Numbered from the stretch's first letter, positions 28,914-37,252 are shown. The stretch is 64,000 bases of DNA from Paenibacillus sp. DCT19 (GCF_003268635.1 NZ_CP029639.1:6244001-6308000), one strand, 5' to 3'. Numbers and translations are program-made. Notes: generated by a model from the sequence alone, not told the origin.

Positions 28914-29411
28914 TTACCGCACACGTTGTGCCTGAAAATAAACATCGAGCCTTGTGGGTTGATCTGGCTGAACCGATTGAATAACCAGCCGGGTATAGTG
29001 TAAAAATCGCTGTGGCACCAAGGCCTTCGTCTGACCTCCCGCGATCACCTCCTGGCTGTCCACGGCATAATCCACGGCATTGGGGCTGACTTGAATCTGT
29101 ACAAGAGCCGGATGTTCACCCCGGTTCACGATGCCATATGTGTACATGCTGAGCGATGAGGTATCCTGTGCCGGCAGAGGTTGGTTCGTATTTTGGGTCA
29201 CGGCTCCGACATACGTATGCTCGGTAAAACAGTGAGTAGCACCAGGGAGTTTGGTATGTGAGGAATTACCCTGCTTGCACCGAGGACGCGTAATCCGGGA
29301 ACAAGGGGGTTTCAGCAACTTAGCGCGGCAGGAACGACGAGGTTGGCGGCGGTTTGCATATTTAGTTGATGAATGCGTTTTTTTCTTGCATCGCTTCGCT
29401 GTTCGACTCAT
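28914..29411 (-). CDS. Basic-N-terminus protein with DUF6385-like C-terminal domain
   Basis: 165 aa. The first 60 residues are very basic with scattered Cys (MSRTAKRCKKKTHSSTKYANRRQPRR). The rest (QDTSSLSMYTYGIVNRGEHPALVQIQVSPN, then LVPQRFLHYTRLVIQSVQP) matches the C-terminal domain of the repeat protein 45 bp downstream, including VPQRFL-YTRL. I recall this as the DUF6385 type and did not verify it. AAGGGG precedes the ATG. It is first of the minus-strand set. The basic tail could bind spore peptidoglycan or DNA; that is inference. Confidence 0.65.
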   Translation of the reverse strand: MSRTAKRCKKKTHSSTKYANRRQPRRSCRAKLLKPPCSRITRPRCKQGNSSHTKLPGATHCFTEHTYVGAVTQNTNQPLPAQDTSSLSMYTYGIVNRGEHPALVQIQVSPNAVDYAVDSQEVIAGGQTKALVPQRFLHYTRLVIQSVQPDQPTRLDVYFQAQRVR

Positions 29412-29442
29412 CTCAATTTCCCCTTAAAAAATGTGCTTCCGC

Positions 29443-29540
29443 ATCGTATGCCTTTATTCAAAATACGGGCACGGCATCTGCCGCTATTTCCAGATTTCCT
29501 CGTTTTGTCCCAAACCCTTCATCCTTTTCCCTCATACAAT
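29443..29540. promoter_or_regulatory. Possible sporulation-type -10 elements in divergent gap
   Basis: CATACGAT reads on the minus strand (complement of 29443-29450), 32 nt before ATG 29411. CATACAAT reads on the plus strand at 29533-29540. Both resemble the -10 of SigE-type promoters (CATACA-T). The -35 elements are not clear. The 29412-29646 gap holds no gene. Confidence 0.25.
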
Positions 29541-29646
29541 GCAAGTACAATGAAGCATACGAGAGAAGGCTCGTTCTAGGGCTTTTTGATTCTGATTTTT
29601 GGAGCAGTCTCTACAGTTATAGGGTTATCTATTGGTCGTAAGGGAG

Positions 29647-30189
29647 GTGGAAGAGATCACGAACTATAATGTGTTCAATCAGTCGAACGGCCCTTTATTC
29701 ACCCAGTTGACGAATACGTTCTCGGCTCCTGGTATCGAGGCCTCGGCAGAGAGCGGAGCAGCGGCGGCTGGTAGTTTTTTTGCACTGACATCGAATAATA
29801 CCCTCCTTCCTTCCAACCAGAACCTTCTGTTACAGATCATTAATGCGGTTGGCAGTGGAAGAACGATACGTATATCAAGCATCTTGGGAGGTGCAACAGC
29901 GGCGGCCACCTTAGTTATATATTCTGGGGGTACAGTGACCTTAGGCAGTGCACCTGTTCCAGTCAACACCCTGCTTGGTAATGCCAACGCCAGTGTAGTT
30001 ACCACAAGGCAAAATACAGGCACACTCGGCGGTGCATTTACAAGTCTCATCAGCGTTCCATTAACGGCTGGTATGTACATGCTGGATTTTAGCGGTGCGC
30101 TCGTTGTTCCTCCCGGACAGACATTATCCATTAGTCTTGGCACAGGGAATCAGACCGCAGCAATCAATCTAACGTGGTGGGAATTCTAA
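29647..30189 (+). CDS. Beta-rich protein of unknown family, paralogue of 30398-30978
   Basis: About 180 aa. It has NAVGSGRTIRISSILGG, then SLISVPLTAGMYML, VVPPGQTLSISLGTG and an end TWWEF. The neighbour has NPVGSGRTLYVSRLSGG, VVPPGQSINLNVSGS and AWWEV, so the two are paralogues. No signal peptide. GTG 29647 overlaps the AGGGAGGTGG ribosome binding site. The paralogue aligns at ITNYNVFN, which would start at ATC 29656; the true start is unclear. No known family; alternating Gly/Ser/Thr and hydrophobic residues suggest a beta-sandwich structural protein. Confidence 0.7.
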   Translation: MEEITNYNVFNQSNGPLFTQLTNTFSAPGIEASAESGAAAAGSFFALTSNNTLLPSNQNLLLQIINAVGSGRTIRISSILGGATAAATLVIYSGGTVTLGSAPVPVNTLLGNANASVVTTRQNTGTLGGAFTSLISVPLTAGMYMLDFSGALVVPPGQTLSISLGTGNQTAAINLTWWEF

Positions 30190-30199
30190 TCTACTTATA

Positions 30200-30375
30200 G
30201 TGCGTGTTCAAAAAGGACGGTTTTCAGTACCGAGAAGATGGGATGAAGATAGAAATGGAGTAGCGGAGCGTAGGCAAACCTACGTGAGCAACGGACATTT
30301 CGGCTGAATCCCGACTTCGATGCTGAGATGCCTTAGGGCATTCTTCGTAATCAAAAGCGGACTTTTTGAATAACC
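30200..30375 (+). mobile_element. Family B MITE-like element, copy B3
   Basis: Same blocks and ends as B1. Flanking repeats CTTATA are at 30194-30199 and 30377-30382 (7 bp with one mismatch if extended). It inserted between the two paralogous genes. Its right end is a few bases before the AAAGGTGGT ribosome binding site of the second. Confidence 0.85.
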
Positions 30376-30397
30376 TCTTATAAAGGTGGTGTATACT

Positions 30398-30978
30398 GTG
30401 CCGAATAATAATGTATTCAATCCTTTAAGTCAGCCCGTCTATACCTCTAATACAAACACCTATACTTCCCCGGCATTGTTGCTCCACCTGAGACCGATGC
30501 TGGGAACACAGGCAATCTATATAACGCGGGTTCAACCAACTCAACAACGCTCGGATTGTTAGGAGGTAGCGTCATTGTGACGGTACAACTAACGAATCCT
30601 GTGGGTAGCGGTAGAACTCTATATGTATCCCGACTCTCTGGCGGAATTACGGTAGGACTTAACCTTCTATCTTCCTTTAGTGGTTCGATGACACTAAGCG
30701 CTAATGGCACACTAACCTCACCGACCACCATAGCCGCAGTAAACAGCAATTTATCTAGCACGAATACCAGTGTCGCAACCGTACGAGTCTCTGCTTCCGC
30801 TCCATCTGGAGCGACTACAATTATGGCGATGCCTCTACAAGCTGGGCCATTTGCATCGAGTGTATGGGGGCAATATGTTGTTCCCCCAGGTCAGTCGATC
30901 AACCTGAATGTAAGTGGCTCCCTTTCCGTTGCGGGCTTACTGGCCTCAACTGCTTATTTTGCTTGGTGGGAAGTGTAA
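30398..30978 (+). pseudogene. Beta-rich protein of unknown family, second paralogue, frameshifted
   Basis: Reconstructed length about 193 aa from GTG 30398, after AAAGGTGGT. The first frame begins MPNNNVFNPLSQPVYTS and ends early. Restoring one base in CCCCGG at 30468-30473 gives SPGIVAPPETDAGNTGN and joins the frame ending AYFAWWEV. It is a paralogue of the gene at 29647. The MITE B3 lies between them, and a two-way terminator follows. Function unknown; co-location with the repeat protein suggests a shared structure. Confidence 0.68.
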
Positions 30979-31021
30979 AATGGAAGATGCGATTTCTTGG
31001 CATGCTACTCTAATCATGCCG

Positions 31022-31064
31022 AAGAACAGCCGCTTTCTGGCGAAAACCAGTAACGGCTGTTCTT
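31022..31064. terminator. Bidirectional Rho-independent terminator
   Basis: AAGAACAGCCG at 31022-31032 pairs with CGGCTGTTCTT at 31054-31064; inner CTGG/CCAG also pair. A T-rich tail follows on the plus strand. It lies between convergent genes ending at 30978 and 31126. Confidence 0.85.
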
Positions 31065-31125
31065 GTTTTAATATAAAGCATTTCATCATAGATCAAGTTG
31101 GTCGTAAAACGGGTGCGCGGCAAAT

Positions 31126-32478
31126 TTATTTTTGTAAAACAGCTACGGGAGATTTCCTTTCTGCCCACAAGACACGTTGTAGTACGATGCCTACGATACC
31201 AATCGTAAATGTGGCAATACCAATGTATTGGAAAGCCGGACTCGCCCCGGCTGACCGAATCAAAACCCCTCCCACAAGTGGAGCAACAACCAACACTATA
31301 CTGGATAAAGAATTTTGGATACCGAACACTCGGCCTGTGAAGGCAGGAGGGGTTTCCTTTTGCAACAGATAATTCAGTGTAACCATAAAGAGTCCATTGC
31401 CTACCCCAATGCATAGTCCCCATACGATAACCCAGAATAGAGCAGTCTCTGAACCGATCCAGCCCAAGGCAGCAATGCCGGCACCGATGAGCAGATAACC
31501 TCCTCCAAGTCCCCATCCATAACCGATACGTGGCAACCGATTTAAGAGCAGAATGATAGCTACCGCACCCGCACCTGCGGATGAACCAAGCCAACCAACC
31601 ATAGCTTCATGACCTGGTTTGATCTCCCGAAACAGGGTGGTGAACTGATAATCGATCATCAAGATCGCCATCAGACCCATACAGCCAAACACCAATGTAC
31701 TCATAACTTTGCGGCTGTCTCGAATAAATCTCCAACCCTCCTGCCATTGTGCACGAAACGACTCGGGCTGAGTTTCATTTCGAAGTACATGCTGAGCTTT
31801 AGTTTCCGTTGTCTCCGCGTTACCATGAAGAGCATCTGATGTCTTAGTCTTCTCGGACAATTGTCGTAACGGCCATAAAATTGCACCGGATATCAGACGG
31901 GTGACGGCATTAATGACAATACAAACTTGGGGTGAAAATAACGTAAGTATCATGGCGCCAAGCAGCGGTCCTGCAACTTTGGAGCACTGTGCGACGAATC
32001 CGTTCATGGAAGATGCCTGAAAAAGATGCTCCTCCGCCACTACCTGGCGCGTCAATGCCTGTTGGGCTGGGACATGCAGTACACCCATGGCAGCTCGAAG
32101 CGCCAGAAGCGGGAGTAGCCATAACGCACTTGGGGCAAATAAAATGGCAATGGTCAGCACCACAGTGATCGCATCGCATAGTAACATGATCCTCACCTTC
32201 TGTAGACGATCGGCTAATGTACCTGCGAGCGATCCAAGTAATATCCCCGGAACCGCCATGCAGACCGGAATAAGGGCGATGATGAGCGGATCGACTCCCC
32301 AGCGATAGGCAACCATCACCTGAATGGCCAGTGTATCGAACCAGTCTCCAAATGTCGCCAGTGCGTAAGCGATAAACATCCGCATAAAGGTAGCATTTGA
32401 TTTTAATGTCGTGGGTGGTGTCTTAGGTACAGTGGAACCATCTAAAGATTCATTTGATGGATTAGAAATAGTTGTCAT
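31126..32478 (-). CDS. MFS transporter, drug/siderophore exporter type
   Basis: 450 aa with about twelve membrane segments. The N-terminal part has FGDWFDTLAIQVMV and GSLAGTLADRLQKVRIM, the loop 2-3 motif GxLADRxGRR-like of MFS. AAMGVLHVPAQQALTRQVVAEE is typical of the EntS/MdfA-like exporters. ATG 32478 follows AGGGGAG; the longer frame to 32550 has no site. Substrate unknown. A winged-helix/TPR regulator is next to it on the same strand and may control it. Confidence 0.82.
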   Translation of the reverse strand: MTTISNPSNESLDGSTVPKTPPTTLKSNATFMRMFIAYALATFGDWFDTLAIQVMVAYRWGVDPLIIALIPVCMAVPGILLGSLAGTLADRLQKVRIMLLCDAITVVLTIAILFAPSALWLLPLLALRAAMGVLHVPAQQALTRQVVAEEHLFQASSMNGFVAQCSKVAGPLLGAMILTLFSPQVCIVINAVTRLISGAILWPLRQLSEKTKTSDALHGNAETTETKAQHVLRNETQPESFRAQWQEGWRFIRDSRKVMSTLVFGCMGLMAILMIDYQFTTLFREIKPGHEAMVGWLGSSAGAGAVAIILLLNRLPRIGYGWGLGGGYLLIGAGIAALGWIGSETALFWVIVWGLCIGVGNGLFMVTLNYLLQKETPPAFTGRVFGIQNSLSSIVLVVAPLVGGVLIRSAGASPAFQYIGIATFTIGIVGIVLQRVLWAERKSPVAVLQK

Positions 32479-32596
32479 GGTAGTAGCTCCCCTCTGATTA
32501 CAACCGTGCACTCGTAATGAATAGAACACGTGGTATTTGGTTGTAATCATAGTGGAGTTATGTCAGAGGAAGATCAGAGGAATTGTGATTAGGAGA

Positions 32597-33745
32597 CTAA
32601 TGGGACAGAAACTGTTGAACTTGATCTACAATAAGCGAGCCATAGCGCGGTACCCCGTACATTTTGGCGATGTCCTCATAGAGCTGACTATATTTCTTAA
32701 ATAAACGTCCTTCGATCCGATGATGCGCCATAAACAGCAGTACCTGTTTGGATGAATTCAGGCATAGTGGTGCATTCAAGGTCATTTTGAGTACGTCCAA
32801 GCCATCATCCAATCTGGATTCTGCCTCCCGATCTCGTCCTTGTCTCAGCAGCCACAGTCCTTCCATAACCTGAAATCGTCCAATCTCACGTAGGTAAGGA
32901 GCATCCTTTAATCCGGAACGAAGAATAGCAATCTGAGCCTCAACCGATTCAGCGCCCCCACCCCACAACTCTACATATAACTCAGCAAGCCCTACAGGGA
33001 GTTTGAAGTTGACCATCTCATCCGTCTCAATGATGCTATACGTTTCTTGCAATTGCTTCTTGGCTCGGGCATACTGCCCCACCTCTGCATAGACTTCAAT
33101 GATATTAAGAATACGAAGTTCCTTATGCTGTTCCGGCGATAAAGCAGATGATTGTAGGGCCTTTTCATATAATTGTAGCGCTTCGGCAGGCTCAACAAGT
33201 CCATGTATATAGATCAACAGCCAGTATAGACGTTCCTCAAATGTGATCTCTTCCGTTGTTATTAGCCATTCCAGATCACCCTGGATAAAATGAATATAGA
33301 TGCGGTAATACGCATCCATCTGGATACCTAATGCCTCCTGCTGGTTCATCAAGGTAAGCAATGACTTCCCTTGCCCAAATAAGTGATATTTGCGAAACAA
33401 TCCTTGTATGGCTTCCCGCATATCCTGATCGTACATAGAAGGATTATCAGGTAAGGCAGATCGATTCTCTTGAAGGGTTAGTCGATAACCATATCCACGT
33501 ACGGTATCCAGCCTAACCTCATCCCAAGGCTTTAGTTTCTTCCGAAGACGATAGACATGATCATCCACAGTCCGCTCGACGGGATATTCTAACGGCCACA
33601 CGCGATCCAGGAGCTGACTGCGAGTAAATGCTTTTCCCCTGTTTTCATAGAGAAAATGCAGCAACGCAAACTCCTTCGCGAGCAAAAACACCGAGTCGGT
33701 GCGCCGGGAAACCGTATATGTACTTTCCTCAAACTGCAATGACAT
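32597..33745 (-). CDS. Winged-helix regulator with TPR-like C-terminus
   Basis: 382 aa. The N-terminal OmpR/PhoB-type winged helix reads LLAKEFALLHFLYENRGKAFTRSQLLDRVWPLEYPVERTVDDHVYRLRKKL, with the wing at VRGYGYRL. No receiver domain precedes it. The C-terminal 280 residues are helical with TPR-like pairs, resembling BTAD-type regulators. AGGAGG precedes the ATG. It may sense a ligand through the TPR part. The neighbouring MFS gene is a likely target; the gap of about 118 bp holds its promoter. Confidence 0.8.
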   Translation of the reverse strand: MSLQFEESTYTVSRRTDSVFLLAKEFALLHFLYENRGKAFTRSQLLDRVWPLEYPVERTVDDHVYRLRKKLKPWDEVRLDTVRGYGYRLTLQENRSALPDNPSMYDQDMREAIQGLFRKYHLFGQGKSLLTLMNQQEALGIQMDAYYRIYIHFIQGDLEWLITTEEITFEERLYWLLIYIHGLVEPAEALQLYEKALQSSALSPEQHKELRILNIIEVYAEVGQYARAKKQLQETYSIIETDEMVNFKLPVGLAELYVELWGGGAESVEAQIAILRSGLKDAPYLREIGRFQVMEGLWLLRQGRDREAESRLDDGLDVLKMTLNAPLCLNSSKQVLLFMAHHRIEGRLFKKYSQLYEDIAKMYGVPRYGSLIVDQVQQFLSH

Positions 33746-33812
33746 GCATCTTCCTCCTGCCCTGTAATTCCTATGAGATCAAGGATCTTATAAACTCCAT
33801 CATCTTAACACA

Positions 33813-33842
33813 CAAAAACCTTTTGCGTTCTCGCAAAAGGTT
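33813..33842 (-). terminator. Rho-independent terminator of the ABC operon
   Basis: AACCTTTTGCG (33817-33827) and CGCAAAAGGTT (33832-33842) form an 11-bp stem. On the minus strand TTTTTG follows. It is 10 nt after the stop of the ATPase gene. Confidence 0.85.
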
Positions 33843-33851
33843 CTTGTTTGA

Positions 33852-34646
33852 CTATCCTAATACTACGCGGTCATCTGCCATTTTCTTACCGCTAATGCGC
33901 TCGAACTCGCCAAGCAGCTCAGAGACAGTCAATGTGCGCTTGCGTTCTTCGCTAACATCCAGAATAATGCGGCCTTTGTCCATCATGATCAGACGGTTTC
34001 CCAGACGAATTGCCTGCTCCATGTTATGCGTCACCATTAGCGTAGTCAATCTCATCTCACGAACCAGCGTCTCGGTTAGTTCCGTAATCAGTTCTGCACG
34101 GGAAGGATCAAGCGCTGCCGTATGCTCATCCAGTAGCAGAATCTGCGGCTGCGTAAATGTTGCCATGAGCAGGCTAAGTGCTTGACGCTCCCCGCCAGAC
34201 AACAGCCCTACCTTGGCGTTCGGCCGTTTCTCCAGTCCAATACCCAGCTTCTCTAGCTGAGCATTGAAAATCTCCCGTCTTGCACGGGTAACACCAAAGC
34301 CAAGACCACGTCCCTTGCCACGTTTATAAGCCATCGCCATATTTTCTTCAATGGACATATGTGGTGCGGTACCTGCCATCGGATCCTGGAACACCCTGCC
34401 GATCCAACTGCTGCGCTTATGCTCTGGCAGGTTTTTGATCGAACGGTCATGGATCAGCACATCGCCCATATCCGGTTTCATTACACCTGATATGATGTTC
34501 ATCAGCGTGGACTTCCCTGCTCCGTTACTGCCAATGACGGTGACAAAGTCTCCCGGATTCATCGTTAGATTCACACCAACCAGCGCCGTCTTCTCATCCG
34601 TTGTACCTGGGTTGAACAGCTTGGTAACTTGTGTAATATCCAGCAT
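33852..34646 (-). CDS. ABC transporter ATP-binding protein, TrpZ-like
   Basis: 264 aa cytoplasmic ATPase of a TrpXYZ-type importer. Walker A is GSNGAGKSTLMNII, signature LSGGERQALSLLMA, and Walker B ILLLDEHTAALDP, with His at the usual Glu-Pro position of the D-loop (DEHTAALDP), as seen in this family. ATG 34646 is preferred over GTG 34652 because of spacing from AAGGGGG. It shares a translation-coupling overlap with the permease. Substrate is unclear; family members handle amino acids or nucleosides. Confidence 0.88.
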   Translation of the reverse strand: MLDITQVTKLFNPGTTDEKTALVGVNLTMNPGDFVTVIGSNGAGKSTLMNIISGVMKPDMGDVLIHDRSIKNLPEHKRSSWIGRVFQDPMAGTAPHMSIEENMAMAYKRGKGRGLGFGVTRARREIFNAQLEKLGIGLEKRPNAKVGLLSGGERQALSLLMATFTQPQILLLDEHTAALDPSRAELITELTETLVREMRLTTLMVTHNMEQAIRLGNRLIMMDKGRIILDVSEERKRTLTVSELLGEFERISGKKMADDRVVLG

Positions 34647-35574
34647 GATCACATGCCCCCTTCGTCGCCCTTTGAACTGTCGATTGCATTAGCTCTTGCA
34701 TTCTTCTGCGAGCCAGCTTCTTTTGTTTCATGGAGCGGCGCATGGAAGGGAATACGAGAGCGATAATAACAATAACAGCAGTAATCAATTTCATGTCAGA
34801 CGTATCGAACCAAGGCACTTCAAGTGCGATTGCCACAACAATCCGATATATGATCGAACCGACCACAGCCGCTAGTGTCGCCCAAAATACAGTTCGCGCG
34901 CCCAGGATCGCTTCTCCGATAATAACAGAAGCAAGTCCAATCACGATCATACCGATCCCCATCGTAATATCTGCAAAACCAGCTTGCTGCGCAATAAATG
35001 CTCCAGACAAGGCAACCAATCCATTGGACAGGCTGACACCGACAATCGTTGTTACATCGGTATTGGCTCCAAAGCTTCGGATCATACGTTTGTTATCCCC
35101 TGTTGCACGAAGGGCAAGTCCGATATCTGTTTTCATGAACAGATCCAGCATGATTTTGAATAGCAGTACAACGATGATAATGATGACCATGACATGCTCA
35201 CCCGAGAACGGACTGTCCATCCCCATAATGGACTTATTCGGTGCGCCGCCTAGAATACGCAGGTTAATAGAATATAGGGCAATCATCATCAGGATACCAG
35301 ATAACAAACCATTAATTTTACCCTTTGTATGAAGCAATCCCGTACATATACCAGCCAACATCCCGCCACCCATTGCCGCAAGACAGGCGAGCCAAGGAGA
35401 AAAATCGTTCGAGATCATCACCGCCGCAATGGCTCCTCCTGTTGTGAAACTTCCATCAACGGTGAGATCGGGGAAGTCGAGGATTCGGAACGTAATATAT
35501 ACGCCGAGTGCCATTAATGCATATAACAGACCAAGCTCTATCGCTCCTTCAATTGAACTCCAGCTTATACTCAC
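34594..35574 (-). CDS. ABC transporter permease, TrpY-like
   Basis: Integral membrane subunit with about nine hydrophobic segments; begins MSISWSSIEGAIELGLLYALMALGVYITFRILDFPDLTVDG, the BPD_transp_2-type start. As read it is 326 aa and overlaps the ATPase gene by 53 bp. Adding one G to the run at 34656-34660 would end it at KGGM with stop at 34649, giving 308 aa and the usual overlap-free junction. I suspect this is a further homopolymer error, but it is unproven. Confidence 0.87.
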   Translation of the reverse strand: MSISWSSIEGAIELGLLYALMALGVYITFRILDFPDLTVDGSFTTGGAIAAVMISNDFSPWLACLAAMGGGMLAGICTGLLHTKGKINGLLSGILMMIALYSINLRILGGAPNKSIMGMDSPFSGEHVMVIIIIVVLLFKIMLDLFMKTDIGLALRATGDNKRMIRSFGANTDVTTIVGVSLSNGLVALSGAFIAQQAGFADITMGIGMIVIGLASVIIGEAILGARTVFWATLAAVVGSIIYRIVVAIALEVPWFDTSDMKLITAVIVIIALVFPSMRRSMKQKKLARRRMQELMQSTVQRATKGACDHAGYYTSYQAVQPRYNG

Positions 35575-35604
35575 GTTGCTTCCTCCCTATTTATTGAAAA
35601 GAAT

Positions 35605-35632
35605 GAGGCGAACCGACCTGCATGTTCGCCTC
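35605..35632 (-). other. Intercistronic hairpin between binding protein and permease
   Basis: GAGGCGAAC (35605-35613) and GTTCGCCTC (35624-35632) form a 9-bp stem, 32 nt after the stop of the binding-protein gene. Only a weak T-rich tail (ATTCTTTTC) follows on the minus strand. Likely a partial terminator or stabiliser. Confidence 0.5.
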
Positions 35633-35663
35633 GTTCCACTCACCCGGTTGTACCCCGGTTCAA

Positions 35664-36713
35664 TTATTGAATAATGTTATTGTCCTGATCCTTCACTTCT
35701 GCCTTCATCTCATCGGTAACTGTGACACCTTGAGCTTCAGCTGCTTTCAGGTTCAGAATCAGATCCAGCTTATCTGGAACGGTTACTTTCATATCTCCTG
35801 GGTTGGTGCCGTTTTTGAGAATATCCGCAGCCATTTCTCCCACTTGATATCCGTGATCATAATATTTGAAACCAACGGTTGCAAAAGCACCCTTTTCAAC
35901 CGTATCCCGGTCACTAGAGAAGAACGGAATTTTGTTTTTGTTAGCCGTCTGAATAATCGTATCTACCGCACTAACAACAGAGTTATCGAGTGTGATATAG
36001 AAAGCATCGACTTTACCCACCAGGGAATCGGTCGCTTGTTTAACTTCAGATGTATTGGTCACAGGGGCTTTAACCAGCGTAATGCCATGCTTCGCAAGAG
36101 CCTCTTCCGCATTTTTCGCCATGACCACTGCATTCGGCTCACCTTCATTAATAACAAGACCTACCGTTTTGATATCCGTTAGATGTTTAGCAATAAAATC
36201 AGCCAGCTGCACAATGGCTGCTGGGTTGGTGTCGGATGCACCCGTTATATTGCCACCCGGCTTGTCCATGTCACTCACTAGTTTAGCACCCAGCGGATCG
36301 GTTACCGCTGCGAAGAGTAACGGCTTCTCCTTCACTTGCTGAGCCAAGGCTAATGCAGATGGTGTAGCGATCCCAAGTACGAGATCATTTTTGGAATCTC
36401 CTGAGATTTTCTGAGCGATGGATAGATTGTTCGTTGAGTCGCCTTGTGCATTATTGTAGTCAATGCTGAGGTTCTTGTTCTCTTCAATTCCTGCATCCTT
36501 TAGAGCTGCAATGAATCCTTCACGTGTAGCATCAAGTGATGGATGTTCTACGATTTGTGAGATGGCGATGCGATATGATTTCTCTGCGCTTCCTTCGCCT
36601 GCACTGCCGCCAGTGCCCTCAGATTCAGTAGCTGTACCGCCATTATTGCCGCAACCAGCGGCTACGATCATCGATGCAACCATCATTAGAGACAACCAAA
36701 ATTTCTTTTTCAT
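35664..36713 (-). CDS. ABC transporter substrate-binding lipoprotein, TrpX-like
   Basis: 349 aa. Signal sequence MKKKFWLSLMMVASMIVAAGCG carries lipobox VAAGC. The mature protein has RIAISQIVEHPSLDATREGFIAAL, the family start, then GIATPSALALAQ and FAAVTDPLGAKLVS. ATG 36713 follows GAGAGGGG; the longer frame to 36758 lacks a site. First gene of the importer, with permease and ATPase downstream. No T-box leader was found upstream, so tryptophan control as in streptococcal TrpX is not supported here. Confidence 0.87.
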   Translation of the reverse strand: MKKKFWLSLMMVASMIVAAGCGNNGGTATESEGTGGSAGEGSAEKSYRIAISQIVEHPSLDATREGFIAALKDAGIEENKNLSIDYNNAQGDSTNNLSIAQKISGDSKNDLVLGIATPSALALAQQVKEKPLLFAAVTDPLGAKLVSDMDKPGGNITGASDTNPAAIVQLADFIAKHLTDIKTVGLVINEGEPNAVVMAKNAEEALAKHGITLVKAPVTNTSEVKQATDSLVGKVDAFYITLDNSVVSAVDTIIQTANKNKIPFFSSDRDTVEKGAFATVGFKYYDHGYQVGEMAADILKNGTNPGDMKVTVPDKLDLILNLKAAEAQGVTVTDEMKAEVKDQDNNIIQ

Positions 36714-36884
36714 GTGAGAACCCCTCTCCATCGAATAAAATGTTGTTGCCCTCATCACTCTGTTGACACGATAGGGCGGGACATAGCGAACGCATCAACG
36801 CATTGTTGCTTTTATCGACAAAAGCAGACAAATGCAGACGATCCTCCATGTGACTGATAACCATGACCGATGTTTGTTTTATTG

Positions 36885-36989
36885 TGTGTTCAAAAAGCAT
36901 CCACTTATTTCGGCTGAATTCCATCTTCGATGCTGATCATGCCACTCGCGCATACTTTGTAATCAAAAGCGGATTTTTGAACAACCTCT
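36885..36989 (+). mobile_element. Family B MITE-like element, copy B4, internally deleted
   Basis: Both ends are kept (TGTGTTCAAAAAG and GATTTTTGAACAACCTC), but the left internal blocks are missing. The remaining core (GCATCCACTTATTTCGG) resembles B1, not B3 or B5. Flanks TTTATTG and TATATTG differ at one base. Confidence 0.8.
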
Positions 36990-37099
36990 TATATTGTTTC
37001 CCTAATATTAAGGGGCGTCCTCCTTCCCGTCAATGGTTGAACCGCTTCCAATTTGGATTAATTGAATATTGGTGATAGAAAACATTACACAAACCAAAA

Positions 37100-37252
37100 A
37101 GACAACCCATATAAGTTACATGGGCTGTCTAGGAAGTGACTGGAAACTTTCTGAAGAAAGCAGACTTTGATGAATGTCTGCTTCAAGCAAGGACTTTCTT
37201 GCGAGCGCCTGGGTACATCAAGGGAAAGTGACCCAGTAGGGGTGAGAAGGCG
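37100..37252 (-). ncRNA. Candidate structured RNA followed by a terminator
   Basis: A string of hairpins: CTTTC/GAAAG at 37147-37160, AGCAGAC/GTCTGCT at 37159-37182, GCAAG/CTTGC at 37187-37202, TGGGT/ACCCA at 37210-37235 enclosed by CGCC/GGCG. On the minus strand it ends in a terminator, AGACAACCCAT/ATGGGCTGTCT at 37100-37130, then five T. I do not recognise the class. In 37253-37423 I see only a weak family C-like stretch. It could be coding remnant or intron-like sequence instead. Confidence 0.3.

Noticed and set aside
36714..36884. T-box or tryptophan leader before the TrpX-like gene
   Set aside because: I see no T-box core or Trp-rich leader peptide in the gap.
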